From: Algorimicrobium sediminis
Lineage (GTDB): Bacteria > Bacteroidota > Bacteroidia > Flavobacteriales > Flavobacteriaceae
Length of the DNA stretch: 64,000 bases
Direction of reading: 5' to 3'
Assembly (NCBI RefSeq): GCF_042684585.1
Contig: NZ_JBHULS010000001.1
Coordinates: 744,001 to 808,000, forward strand
The translations under genes were made by a program, and so were the position numbers. Each line of letters begins with the position of its first letter. The stretch's first letter is position 1. This document shows positions 9,105-17,464 of this stretch, one piece after another. The notes under the pieces were generated by a model, which was given only the letters and a program-made list of their open reading frames with translations, did no database searches and was not told the origin of the DNA.

Positions 9105-9839
9105 TTATGTTCTTGCTAATTTTAAAAAAACATCGTTCATACTTGCCGCATTAAATAATTTTTTTAAGTTTTTTGGTGTATCCAAAGCCTCTATATTTCC
9201 TTTTACCATTATAGAAACCCGATTGCAATATTCTGCTTCATCCATGTAATGCGTTGTTACAAAAATGGTGGTGCCTTTGTTAGCAGCACGGTAAATTAAT
9301 TCCCAAAATTGCCGTCGTGTAATGGGGTCCACACCGCCTGTAGGTTCGTCTAAAAAGACAATTTTTGGATCGTGAAGTAAAGCCACTGAAAATGCTAATT
9401 TTTGTTTCCAGCCCAACGGCAAGGCACCAACTAAATTATTGGAAACCGCTTCCAGGTTTAAGTCGGCTATCAATGCTGCTGCTTTTTCTTTTATCTGCAA
9501 TTTTGATAAGCCGTAAATGCCACCAAAAAAAGTAATGTTTTCGGTTACGGTTAAATCATCGTATAAAGCAAATTTCTGACTCATATAACCAATACTTTTT
9601 TTAAGGCTTTCGGTTTCTGTAAACACATCAAAACCTGCTACTTTTGCAGCACCAGAACTGGGGTTTGAAATGCCAATAAGCATTTTTATAGCCGTTGTTT
9701 TTCCGGCACCGTTAGCTCCTAAAAACCCAAATATTTCGCCTTTATAAACTTTAAATGATAGGGCATTTACAGCTGTAAAATTTCCAAACATTTTTGTTAG
9801 TTTATTCACTTCAATTACGGTGTTATTATCTGGGTACAT
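9105..9839 (-). CDS. ABC transporter ATPase (second)
   Basis: Nucleotide-binding subunit of the exporter. Walker A GANGAGKTT lies near residue 41, the Walker B segment KIVFLDEPTGGVDP near 160-172, and the switch His in VTTHYMDEAEYC. The signature loop reads LPLGWKQKLAF, so the canonical LSGGQ is degenerate here (PLGWK), while the sister ATPase keeps LSGGMKQ. Such asymmetry suggests one weakened ATP site in a heterodimer. In E. coli the two ATPases are fused as YbhF; here they are separate genes 77 bases apart. Confidence 0.92.
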   Translation of the reverse strand: MYPDNNTVIEVNKLTKMFGNFTAVNALSFKVYKGEIFGFLGANGAGKTTAIKMLIGISNPSSGAAKVAGFDVFTETESLKKSIGYMSQKFALYDDLTVTENITFFGGIYGLSKLQIKEKAAALIADLNLEAVSNNLVGALPLGWKQKLAFSVALLHDPKIVFLDEPTGGVDPITRRQFWELIYRAANKGTTIFVTTHYMDEAEYCNRVSIMVKGNIEALDTPKNLKKLFNAASMNDVFLKLART

Positions 9840-9916
9840 AGTATTACTGGTTATGGATGTGGTAGATACTTTTTTTAATTGCTAGCAGGTTTAAAATAGC
9901 TCTGGACTCACCTTTT

Positions 9917-10819
9917 TTAGCGTGCCAAGGCCATAAAACTGTCTTCAATGGTGGCCTGTGTTTCTTCAATATAAATATGGCTTAACTGGTTATTTTCTAA
10001 ATAGGTTTTTAAGGCCTCTATTGAAAAGGTATCGCGGGTATCTGAATAATGAACAAACTCACCAAACGGATACACGCTGTGTTGGTACGGATATGCCTGC
10101 AAACTTTTAATTAATAAATACATATTGTTTGCACTTATATTAAAAATGGTTTTAGGGTATTGCGCTACCAAGGCTTCGGGCGTATTAATTTGTAAAATTT
10201 TACCATCTTGTATCAGTGCAATTCTGTCGCACATGGCAGCTTCATCCATATAGGGAGTAGAAACTAAAATGGTAATATTTTTTTTCTGTAAGCGTTTTAG
10301 CATGACCCAAAATTCGGTTCTGGAAACGGGATCTACACCGGTTGTTGGTTCATCTAAAAAAAGAACTTTTGGCTTATGAATTAAGGCACAACACAAGGCA
10401 AGCTTTTGTTTCATTCCACCCGATAGTTTACCTGCAGGCCTGTTTTTAAAAGGCTCAATTTGCACATAAATATCTTTAATTAAATCGTAATTTTCTTCTA
10501 TAGTTGTTCCAAAAATAGTGGCAAAAAACGCCAAATTTTCGGCAATGGTTAAATCCTGATATAGCGAAAATTTTCCTGGCATGTAGCCAACCTGATTTCG
10601 GATATCTTTAAAATGGTTTACAACATCTAAACCCGCTACAGATGCGGTGCCGGTACTAGGCTTTAAAAGGGTTGTTAATATCCTAAATAAAGTTGTTTTA
10701 CCAGCGCCATCGGGACCAATTAAGCCAAAAAGTTCATTTGGTTTTACTTGAAATGAAATGTCTTGTAAGGCTTTAACTGCTTTGTAATTTTTGCTTACCC
10801 CATTTACCGAAATCCCCAT
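9917..10819 (-). CDS. ABC transporter ATPase (first)
   Basis: Nucleotide-binding subunit with Walker A GPDGAGKTT near residue 35, intact signature LSGGMKQK near 133, and Walker B VLFLDEPTTGVDP. The usual switch His is replaced: the sequence reads VSTPYMDEAAMC where most have STHYMDEA, as also seen in some N-terminal halves of fused YbhF-type ATPases (from memory). The ~80 residues after the core (about 220-300) are an extra C-terminal domain. It starts 6 bases after the OsmC stop, so it is cotranscribed. Confidence 0.92.
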   Translation of the reverse strand: MGISVNGVSKNYKAVKALQDISFQVKPNELFGLIGPDGAGKTTLFRILTTLLKPSTGTASVAGLDVVNHFKDIRNQVGYMPGKFSLYQDLTIAENLAFFATIFGTTIEENYDLIKDIYVQIEPFKNRPAGKLSGGMKQKLALCCALIHKPKVLFLDEPTTGVDPVSRTEFWVMLKRLQKKNITILVSTPYMDEAAMCDRIALIQDGKILQINTPEALVAQYPKTIFNISANNMYLLIKSLQAYPYQHSVYPFGEFVHYSDTRDTFSIEALKTYLENNQLSHIYIEETQATIEDSFMALAR

Positions 10820-10825
10820 AACTAA

Positions 10826-11284
10826 TTAGTTTTGAATGGTTATTTTGGTTGTCATAATGACTTTCGACTTTATTGAGTTTGAAATTAAACATGCCGCTTC
10901 TGCTTTCTCTACTATGCGTTTGGCACGTTCTTGCTTGCTGGCATCTGTTATTACTACTTCGGGAAATAAGTGTATCTCGCTCATTATAAATTTGCCATCT
11001 ACTTTTTCCAAAATTCCTTCGGAAGCGCATGTAAAACTTACATAGTCTAATTTAGACATTTCTGCTATTGCCAAAAATGTGGTCATTAAACAACTGCTTA
11101 CCGCAGCGGTAAACAAATGTTCTGGCGACCATATATGTGGTACACCACCCGGAAACTCGGGCGGCGTGGCTACAGGAATGCAATTGGTTTCGTTTGTTTG
11201 TGTGTTTTCCAATTCGGGGGAACACATTAGTCCTTTTCTGTTTTCAGTCCATTTTATATGAACATGATATTTGTGTTTTTCCAT
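10826..11284 (-). CDS. OsmC family peroxidase-like protein
   Basis: OsmC/Ohr fold proteins reduce organic hydroperoxides with two cysteines. Both are present: one in SSCLMTTFLAIAE near residue 76 and one in AACLISNSI near 133. The N-terminal part contains the PPEFPGG and WSPEHLF segments seen in OsmC-like proteins. Its place inside an efflux operon, 18 bases after the small lipoprotein gene and 6 bases before the ATPase, is unusual. It may detoxify an oxidised compound that the pump also handles; that is inference. Confidence 0.82.
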   Translation of the reverse strand: MEKHKYHVHIKWTENRKGLMCSPELENTQTNETNCIPVATPPEFPGGVPHIWSPEHLFTAAVSSCLMTTFLAIAEMSKLDYVSFTCASEGILEKVDGKFIMSEIHLFPEVVITDASKQERAKRIVEKAEAACLISNSIKSKVIMTTKITIQN

Positions 11285-11302
11285 GATAACTGAAGTTGTA
11301 TA

Positions 11303-11803
11303 TTAATTAAAATATTGCGTGTAGGCCTCAATATTTACTGTAATTGCCTGCTCTAATTTTTTAGCATCATCTAAATTGTCAACTATTAAAAGTGCATTTA
11401 TTTTATCAATTAACGGATGTAACCAAATATGTAAATTATCGTGAGCAGGACCCGTCATAGAACAATTTTTAACTAGGAAGTTTTTAACTTCATTTAGTTC
11501 TTTAGCCAACTCATGGTACTCTTTAATAGAATTTGGTTGCATACTATTTATAGCGTTTTCAAGCTGTTGTGCGCCGTTGTTGGTGGTGGCATCGGCTTCC
11601 CATTTTTCGCCATTATTTAACTGTATTTCTGTTGTCCAGTTGTTGGTGTAAATAGGACTATTGTCGTGATTTTGCTCATCTTTTGGCACCTCTCTAACCG
11701 GATTATTTGTATCCTGACTAACCGTGTTACCGGACTGGCTGTTGTTATTATTTTTGCAGCCTAAAAAGGCTAGCACACAAAATGTAAGCATGACTTGTTT
11801 CAT
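11303..11803 (-). CDS. Small lipoprotein of the exporter operon
   Basis: Unrecognised 166-residue lipoprotein. The signal ends LAFLGC with Cys16 as the lipid site, followed by Asn/Ser-rich linker residues. The body is mostly helical, with WTTEIQLNNGEKWEADATTNNG near 55-76 and a helical C-terminal half containing a GPAHDNLHIWLHP segment. The early Lys-Asn after Cys fits export to the outer membrane in Bacteroidota only weakly. It lies 15 bases downstream of the HlyD-type gene. It may stabilise the pump or sense its substrate, but no function is known to me. Confidence 0.7.
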   Translation of the reverse strand: MKQVMLTFCVLAFLGCKNNNNSQSGNTVSQDTNNPVREVPKDEQNHDNSPIYTNNWTTEIQLNNGEKWEADATTNNGAQQLENAINSMQPNSIKEYHELAKELNEVKNFLVKNCSMTGPAHDNLHIWLHPLIDKINALLIVDNLDDAKKLEQAITVNIEAYTQYFN

Positions 11804-11818
11804 AATTTTAAGTTTTAA

Positions 11819-12721
11819 TTAATTTATTAATTCCGTGTTTAGCCACATCTCTGCGGGCATACCTATTTTTAAATCGCCATCGTTTTTTACGGCAATTTTT
11901 ACGGCGTATACTAAAGCTACACGCTCTTGTTTTGTTTGAATAATTTTTGGAGTAAATTCCGCTTCATTAGCAATCCATATAACGGTACCTTTATAGGATT
12001 TTAAACCGTCGTTTTTATCAATTTTTACTGTCACGGTTTCTCCCAATGTTATATTAGCAAGCTGTGTCTGACTTACAAAAACACGCAATTCCATGGTGTC
12101 TAAATTTGCAATTTTATATAGCGGTTTGCCAAAGGTTGCTATCTCGTTTGCTTCCATAAAACTTGTTAAAACAGTTCCTTTTACCGGGTTTATAAGCGTA
12201 CTTTTCTTAATCTGATCTTTAATTTGCTCAATTTGTATGTCAATTAATTTTAATTCGTTTACCACCGGTGCATTTTGAATTTCCACCCGACGAATTTGAC
12301 TATTAATAACAGCAATTTCACCCAAAATATTATCCAATTGTTGTGGGGTAGCTGCTTGGTCCTTTAGTAAGTTTTTAATTCTAGTTTTGTTTTTCGTTGC
12401 GGTTTCTAATTGGGCTTTTAAAACATGAATCTCCGATAATACGCCGGCAGATTTGCTAGTTATAATATCTTTATTTATTTGTAATTGCGTACGTTTTAAA
12501 TGTAAGGGTAGTGTATCAATATAACCTACAAAATTGGCTGCCTGTAAAGTAACACCCTCTTCAACTAAAAACTGCATGAGTTTTCCTGAATTTTCGGCAG
12601 ATATAATAACTTCAGTAGCTTCAAAATTGCCGTAGCCATCTGCTTTTTCCGAGCCATTGCTGCACGAAATAAGGCTGGTAAGCATAACACTTAATCCTAA
12701 TAAATATGTGTTGGTTTTCAT
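11819..12721 (-). CDS. HlyD-type membrane fusion lipoprotein
   Basis: Periplasmic adaptor linking the ABC-2 permeases to TolC. It begins with a lipoprotein signal whose Cys20 (LISC) would anchor it in a membrane. The first lipoyl half (GNFEATEVIISAENSGKLMQF) is followed by a helical hairpin at about 70-160, then the second lipoyl half (NPVKGTVLTSFMEANEIATFGKPLYKI) and a beta-barrel domain (ELRVFVSQTQLANITLGETVTVKID). 300 residues is the size of YbhG/YhiI-like adaptors. It lies 79 bases after tolC in the same operon. Confidence 0.9.
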   Translation of the reverse strand: MKTNTYLLGLSVMLTSLISCSNGSEKADGYGNFEATEVIISAENSGKLMQFLVEEGVTLQAANFVGYIDTLPLHLKRTQLQINKDIITSKSAGVLSEIHVLKAQLETATKNKTRIKNLLKDQAATPQQLDNILGEIAVINSQIRRVEIQNAPVVNELKLIDIQIEQIKDQIKKSTLINPVKGTVLTSFMEANEIATFGKPLYKIANLDTMELRVFVSQTQLANITLGETVTVKIDKNDGLKSYKGTVIWIANEAEFTPKIIQTKQERVALVYAVKIAVKNDGDLKIGMPAEMWLNTELIN

Positions 12722-12800
12722 TTAATTTTCTAACTTTTAGATGGTTTTATATGGTTTGACTTTGTAAAGGTTGCTGTGCACCACATTTTTTTGAATTAAT

Positions 12801-14054
12801 TTAATGGCCTTTGGCTAAATTGTAATTGGCTTTTGCTAATTGTAAGGTTAAACTGTGTTGCGCAAAACGATTTTCAGCTTCAAATAAATTGGTTAATTCT
12901 GTTATATAGTTGGAAACGGGTATGACACCGTTTTGGAGTTGCGATTCCGTGCTTTTTAAAACATGTTTCCGAAGCGCAATAATTTCAAGATCCATTTGAA
13001 GCATACTCGAAATTTTTGAAATTTCTTGTTCATAGGCGTTAACTGCTATAGATGTATTTAAGTGAAATATTTCGGCATCATTATCCAATCTATTCTGATT
13101 TATTTGAAGCGATTGGCGTTTCTTTTTATTTATTTGCCAGTCAAAAACAGACCATTGTAATTTAACCCCAACAGTATAAAAAGTTTGAAAGGAATTGTCT
13201 AACATATTTAAGCCTGGATTGCCATAACCTCCCGAGGCGAATCCGACTAATTTAGGACTAATTTCCTTTTGAATGAGTTCTTTTTTGCTTTCAATTTCTT
13301 CTTTTTTTAAGGCAAACAACGCCATTTCTGGCCGGTTAATACTATCGGAAATATGAACTGTAATTTCAGGTGTTTCAAAGGTGGTGTTAATTGAAATAGG
13401 CGTTCCTAAAAGGGCGGAAAGCGATTGCATTAAAACTGTTTTTGTACTGATTACTTCGGTAGATTGTTGTTCTATTTTTAACAATTCGGCTACAATAACA
13501 TTGTCGGATGCGGGTAGTATAACCCCATATGCAATCCCCGATTTAACCTCTTGAAGTTTTTGCTCCAACTGTCTTTTTTTTGCCTGCAGCAAGCGATGGT
13601 GTTCCATTTGGTGCAATATGGAAAAGTAGAAACTATTAACCTGCTGTTTTAAATTGTACAGCTGTACATCCAAATGTTTTTGTTGGGTATTTAATTCGGC
13701 GCTTTTTACACTTTTTAGCGCAGCAATTTGGCCGTTGCCAAAAATTAGCTGATTTATGGATAGTGTGGCTTTGTACTGATCGTTATTTGGTGGATTTACT
13801 GCTACATCCGGTAAAGGAATTTGTGTAACATCGGATAAGTATACAGCCTGCGCATCTAAATTTATTTGCGGTAATTTACCTGCATTTATTTCTGCTAAAT
13901 TTAAAGTTCGTTGATTTTCTATTAGCATTTTTTGTTGCACCAACGGATAATTTTCTGCCAGTAAGTTGTAACAAGTTTCCAAGGAAATGGTGGCTTGCGA
14001 TACCCCTATATAAGGGAATATTATAAGCCACAAAAAGGTAACTGCTGGTTTCAT
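12801..14054 (-). CDS. TolC-family outer-membrane channel
   Basis: Outer-membrane efflux protein of 417 residues with a short signal peptide ending about GVSQA. The two repeated OEP halves are visible, each with long amphipathic helices and an APxLxxxA-like strand pattern (NAGKLPQINLDAQAVYLSD; EISPKLVGFASGGYGNPG). The C-terminal half ends with a helix typical of the family (LTLQLAKANYNLAKG). It is the second gene of the operon, 5 bases after tetR, and supplies the exit duct for the pump. Confidence 0.9.
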   Translation of the reverse strand: MKPAVTFLWLIIFPYIGVSQATISLETCYNLLAENYPLVQQKMLIENQRTLNLAEINAGKLPQINLDAQAVYLSDVTQIPLPDVAVNPPNNDQYKATLSINQLIFGNGQIAALKSVKSAELNTQQKHLDVQLYNLKQQVNSFYFSILHQMEHHRLLQAKKRQLEQKLQEVKSGIAYGVILPASDNVIVAELLKIEQQSTEVISTKTVLMQSLSALLGTPISINTTFETPEITVHISDSINRPEMALFALKKEEIESKKELIQKEISPKLVGFASGGYGNPGLNMLDNSFQTFYTVGVKLQWSVFDWQINKKKRQSLQINQNRLDNDAEIFHLNTSIAVNAYEQEISKISSMLQMDLEIIALRKHVLKSTESQLQNGVIPVSNYITELTNLFEAENRFAQHSLTLQLAKANYNLAKGH

Positions 14055-14059
14055 AGAGC

Positions 14060-14671
14060 CTATTTTTTTATCGCACTAATTATAAATTCCGATACCGCAT
14101 GCTGGCGTTGTTCCATTAAAGCGTTAAAACTGGCTTCGGTATCGCTTGTAAAGGTTTTAACCAAGGGTTTGGCTAAAAAAGGAAACATATTTAGAGCCAA
14201 TATGTTAATAAAAAGTTGTTTACCACAAATAGGCTTTAAAATTCCTTGGTCCACTTCTTGTTTTACGCGCGCTTCAAATTTTGTGCTTTGTAGTGGCGCC
14301 GTTTCATGAGGTAAGTTTTGAATAAAGTTTGGATTTTGGTTTAATTCCTGAATTACAAAGCTGGGTAAATAGGGGTGTTTCATTATAAAAGGTATGTAAC
14401 TAGCCGAAAAATTTTTCACCTTTTCTTCTACAGAGGTATCATCATTCAAAATGGTATTTAATTGCGGCGCTAATAGGGCAAAAGCCTGTTTAAAAACAGC
14501 TTCAAATAAAAGTTGTTTGTTGCGGTAATAATAATGCAACATTGCTTTGTTTATATTGGCGGCATCTGCAATTTCTTGCATACGTGCGCCTGCCATACCT
14601 TTGGCTTGAAATATCTTTTTTGCAGCTTCTAATATTTGTAACTCCGTTGTGTCGTCTTTCTTTTTTGCCAT
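14060..14671 (-). CDS. TetR family repressor of the exporter operon
   Basis: The first ~55 residues form a TetR helix-turn-helix: ILEAAKKIFQAKGMAGARMQEIADAANINKAMLHYYYRNKQLLF. The rest is a helical ligand-binding domain typical of CecR/AcrR-like regulators. It is the first gene of the nine-gene operon and sits directly behind a perfect inverted repeat that overlaps the promoter, so it most likely represses its own operon until a pump substrate binds. An upstream ATG in another frame is not used. Confidence 0.92.
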   Translation of the reverse strand: MAKKKDDTTELQILEAAKKIFQAKGMAGARMQEIADAANINKAMLHYYYRNKQLLFEAVFKQAFALLAPQLNTILNDDTSVEEKVKNFSASYIPFIMKHPYLPSFVIQELNQNPNFIQNLPHETAPLQSTKFEARVKQEVDQGILKPICGKQLFINILALNMFPFLAKPLVKTFTSDTEASFNALMEQRQHAVSEFIISAIKK

Positions 14672-14686
14672 AACTAACTTTTAAGT

Positions 14687-14702
14687 TTAACCATTTGGTT
14701 AA
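14687..14702. promoter_or_regulatory. Small palindrome at exporter operon start
   Basis: TTAACCA, two bases, TGGTTAA is a perfect inverted repeat just downstream of the predicted -7 box, at about the transcript start. It may be a second regulator site or a 5' hairpin. Confidence 0.4.
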
Positions 14703-14710
14703 CAAACTTA
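14703..14710 (-). promoter_or_regulatory. -7 element of the exporter operon
   Basis: On the minus strand the bases read TAAGTTTG, a perfect TAnnTTTG, 32 bases before the tetR start codon. Confidence 0.6.
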
Positions 14711-14715
14711 CAAAA

Positions 14716-14742
14716 AACAATTCATTACGCGAATGAATTGTT
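14716..14742. promoter_or_regulatory. TetR operator palindrome
   Basis: A perfect 11-bp inverted repeat, AACAATTCATT and its complement, separated by 5 bases (ACGCG). It lies immediately upstream of the -7 element, in the -33 region, so bound repressor would block RNA polymerase. The size and symmetry fit a TetR-family operator. Binding is inferred from position. Confidence 0.7.
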
Positions 14743-14757
14743 CAACTAATTTAAATA

Positions 14758-14925
14758 TTATAGGGTTGTAGTGGTATTATCTTGGTCCTGCGATTCCTCT
14801 TTAGGCTTTCCACTCATCATAAATTTAATTAAGAAACCGACTAAAGTTATACACACTAGCGCAAAAATGGCTATCATAATAACACCGTTAGTCCAGTTGT
14901 ACAGTGCAAGGTTTTGAGCAATCAT
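14758..14925 (-). CDS. 55-residue single-span membrane protein
   Basis: A short reading frame starting ATGATTGCTCAAAAC and ending TAA. It encodes an N-terminal hydrophilic segment with two Asn and a Trp, one hydrophobic helix (about residues 14-35, IMIAIFALVCITLVGFLI), then a polar tail rich in Lys, Glu, Gln, Asp and Thr. The clear helix and charged tail, the intact start and stop, and the lack of any other use for this 340-base gap support it as a real gene. It would leave only ~90 bases to tetR. No function is known to me; small membrane proteins of this shape can bind transporters. Confidence 0.65.
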   Translation of the reverse strand: MIAQNLALYNWTNGVIMIAIFALVCITLVGFLIKFMMSGKPKEESQDQDNTTTTL

Positions 14926-15015
14926 AGTTGTTAGTTTTGGTTATTAATAGACGGTAAAGTTATAGGTAACAAGCCGTTTTAAATATGATATTTATCACAA
15001 TTTATAAAAAAAATC

Positions 15016-17310
15016 CTATTCTTTGTGGTTTTGAATAATATTGTAAACCAGTTCTTTAGTAAGTTTTTCTCCGTTTGCGCGTGCTCTTAAGGTTGGGAAG
15101 GGCAACAAAAAAGTACAATTTTTACCGTAATGGGTGCAGCCGTAGGCTGTTTTACCTTTAGCTATGGTGCCTGTTTTACATTTTGGACAATGTATAATGT
15201 CTGGAACGGCCAGTTGTTTGCTTTTTTTAGGTTCTAATACCAAGTTAAAATGAGCGTCAAAACGCAATAAGCCCTGGACGCTTCCTGCTTCCGTTTTAAA
15301 ACCTTTTAAATTTACCGTGGATCCTTTTTGCAGCATACGAATAAACTGTTTTTCTGAAACCGTTTTGCCATGTACTTTAAAAGGCAGTACAAAGGTGCAA
15401 CCGGATTTATAACTGGAACAGCCGTAGGCTGTTTTTCCTTTAATTAATTGGCCTTGCTTACATTTTGGACAGGTTTCGGCAGCTAAATCTGTTGTTTTTT
15501 TTGATGTTTTTTTTCTGGGTATTTCCTGCTTTTCGGCTGCAAATGAAATATTGGCACGTTGGGTTTCGCTACGGACTTCGTATACCAATTCGTCCACCAT
15601 ACGTTTCATATTTTTTATGAAGGTACTCGCTTTAAAAGTGCCTTTTTCAATATCCTTTAACTGCTTCTCCCAGGTTCCTGTTAGTTCGGCCGACTTTAAT
15701 AAATCATTTTGAATGGTTTCAATTAACTGAATGCCCGTAGTGGTTGGTAAAACTTGTTTTTTATTTCTAGTAATGTATTTGCGCTTAAACAGTGTTTCAA
15801 TAATATTTGCGCGCGTAGAAGGTCTTCCAATACCGTTATCTTTCATTAATTCTCTTAAAGCATCGTCGTCCACTTGTTTGCCAGCTGTTTCCATGGCGCG
15901 CAATAGGGATGCCTCTGTAAACTGGTTTGGTGGTTTGGTTTGTTTTTCTAAAAAAGAAGGTTCGTGCGGACCCTTTTCGCCTTCAACAAAGGCGGGAAGG
16001 GTATCGGGTGTTTTTTGTTCTTTTTCTGGATTTTCAAAGACAACCCGCCAGCCTTTTTTTAGTATTTCTTTCCCTGTTGTTTTAAAATTAACACTTGCCG
16101 CTTCTCCTATAACCGTGGTATTGGACACTTGGCAATCGTCATAAAATACGGCTATAAAGCGTTTTACGATACTATTGTAAACTAGTTGCTGATTGTATTG
16201 CAAGGTCATTTCTACACCTGTTGGAATAATAGCATGGTGGTCTGTTACTTTTTTATCGTTGAATACTTTTGTCGATTTTTTTATTTTTTTATCTAAAATA
16301 GGGGCAGTTAATGCGGCATATTTTGTTAACTTTTTTAAAATACCGGCTACTTTAGGATATACATCGTTGGGTAAAAAGGTGGTATCTACACGTGGGTAGG
16401 TAACTACTTTTTGTTCGTATAAGCTCTGAACTAATTTCAAAGTTTCATCGGCTGTAAAGCCAAATTTTTTGTTGCAATGTACTTGTAAGCCCGTTAAATC
16501 GAATAATTTTGGAGCATATTCTTTTCCCTTCTTTTTGGTTATTGAAATAATTTCAAAGTCCGATTCTTTTACTTTATTAGCTAGCACTTCGCCGTCAGCC
16601 ATATTTAAAAAACGGCCCTCTTCGTAGCTAAAAAGTGTATGTCGGTATTGTGTTTGTAATTCCCAGTAGGGTTGGGGTTTAAAGTTTTCAATTTCTTTAA
16701 ACCTATTTACTACCATGGCAAGTGTTGGCGTTTGTACGCGTCCTACAGATAATACTTGCTTGTAGCCGCCATGTTTTAGGGTGTATAAGCGGGTAGCATT
16801 CATACCTAAAAGCCAATCGCCAATAGCTCTGGAAAATCCAGCATAGTACAAATTATCGTAATCTGTTGCTGGTTTTAAGTTATCAAAACCTTCTTTTATG
16901 GCCTCTGTTGTTAGCGATGAAATCCATAAACGCTGCACGGGTCCTTTATAATTGGCTTGGTCTATTACCCAGCGCTGAATAAGTTCACCTTCTTGGCCAG
17001 CATCGCCACAGTTTATTACTAAATCGGCTTTTTGGAATAAGTTTTTTACAATTTTAAATTGCTTTTGAATACCCGAATTAGCAACCACTTTCGTTTTAAA
17101 TTTCTCGGGGAGCATGGGTAAGTTATTTAAATCCCAACGTTTCCAATGCGGTTTATAATCGTTTGGTTCTAATAAGGTGCATAAGTGGCCAAATGTATAG
17201 GTTACTTGATAGCCGTTACCTTCAAAATAACCATCATGCCGCGTGTTTGCACCTAATACAGAGGCAATTTCTCGGGCAACACTTGGTTTTTCGGCAATAC
17301 AAACTTTCAC
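15016..17310 (-). CDS. topB: DNA topoisomerase III
   Basis: Type IA topoisomerase that passes and decatenates DNA single strands. The toprim domain opens the protein (CIAEKPSVAREIA) and continues to NCGDAGQEGELI near residue 100. The catalytic Tyr lies in VTYPRVDTTFLP near 305. The C-terminal ~180 residues hold two repeats of a four-Cys zinc-finger-like unit (CPKC...AYGC...C, at about 595-635 and 695-735), each followed by LPF. At 764 residues it matches the Bacteroidota form. The toprim motif reads DAGQEG rather than the usual DxDREG. The gene has no obvious partner nearby. Confidence 0.92.
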   Translation of the reverse strand: MKVCIAEKPSVAREIASVLGANTRHDGYFEGNGYQVTYTFGHLCTLLEPNDYKPHWKRWDLNNLPMLPEKFKTKVVANSGIQKQFKIVKNLFQKADLVINCGDAGQEGELIQRWVIDQANYKGPVQRLWISSLTTEAIKEGFDNLKPATDYDNLYYAGFSRAIGDWLLGMNATRLYTLKHGGYKQVLSVGRVQTPTLAMVVNRFKEIENFKPQPYWELQTQYRHTLFSYEEGRFLNMADGEVLANKVKESDFEIISITKKKGKEYAPKLFDLTGLQVHCNKKFGFTADETLKLVQSLYEQKVVTYPRVDTTFLPNDVYPKVAGILKKLTKYAALTAPILDKKIKKSTKVFNDKKVTDHHAIIPTGVEMTLQYNQQLVYNSIVKRFIAVFYDDCQVSNTTVIGEAASVNFKTTGKEILKKGWRVVFENPEKEQKTPDTLPAFVEGEKGPHEPSFLEKQTKPPNQFTEASLLRAMETAGKQVDDDALRELMKDNGIGRPSTRANIIETLFKRKYITRNKKQVLPTTTGIQLIETIQNDLLKSAELTGTWEKQLKDIEKGTFKASTFIKNMKRMVDELVYEVRSETQRANISFAAEKQEIPRKKTSKKTTDLAAETCPKCKQGQLIKGKTAYGCSSYKSGCTFVLPFKVHGKTVSEKQFIRMLQKGSTVNLKGFKTEAGSVQGLLRFDAHFNLVLEPKKSKQLAVPDIIHCPKCKTGTIAKGKTAYGCTHYGKNCTFLLPFPTLRARANGEKLTKELVYNIIQNHKE

Positions 17311-17464
17311 AATAACTGGTTTTTAACGAGCCTGCAAAGTACAGAATTTTATGAAAAAATAAACAGCTATTTTACAGGCATCATTACAAAAGTAAATAAC
17401 AACAAGCAACAGTGTAAAGCAAGATAGTACCTGCTAATGGGCCTGATTAAGAAATGCAAACTAA

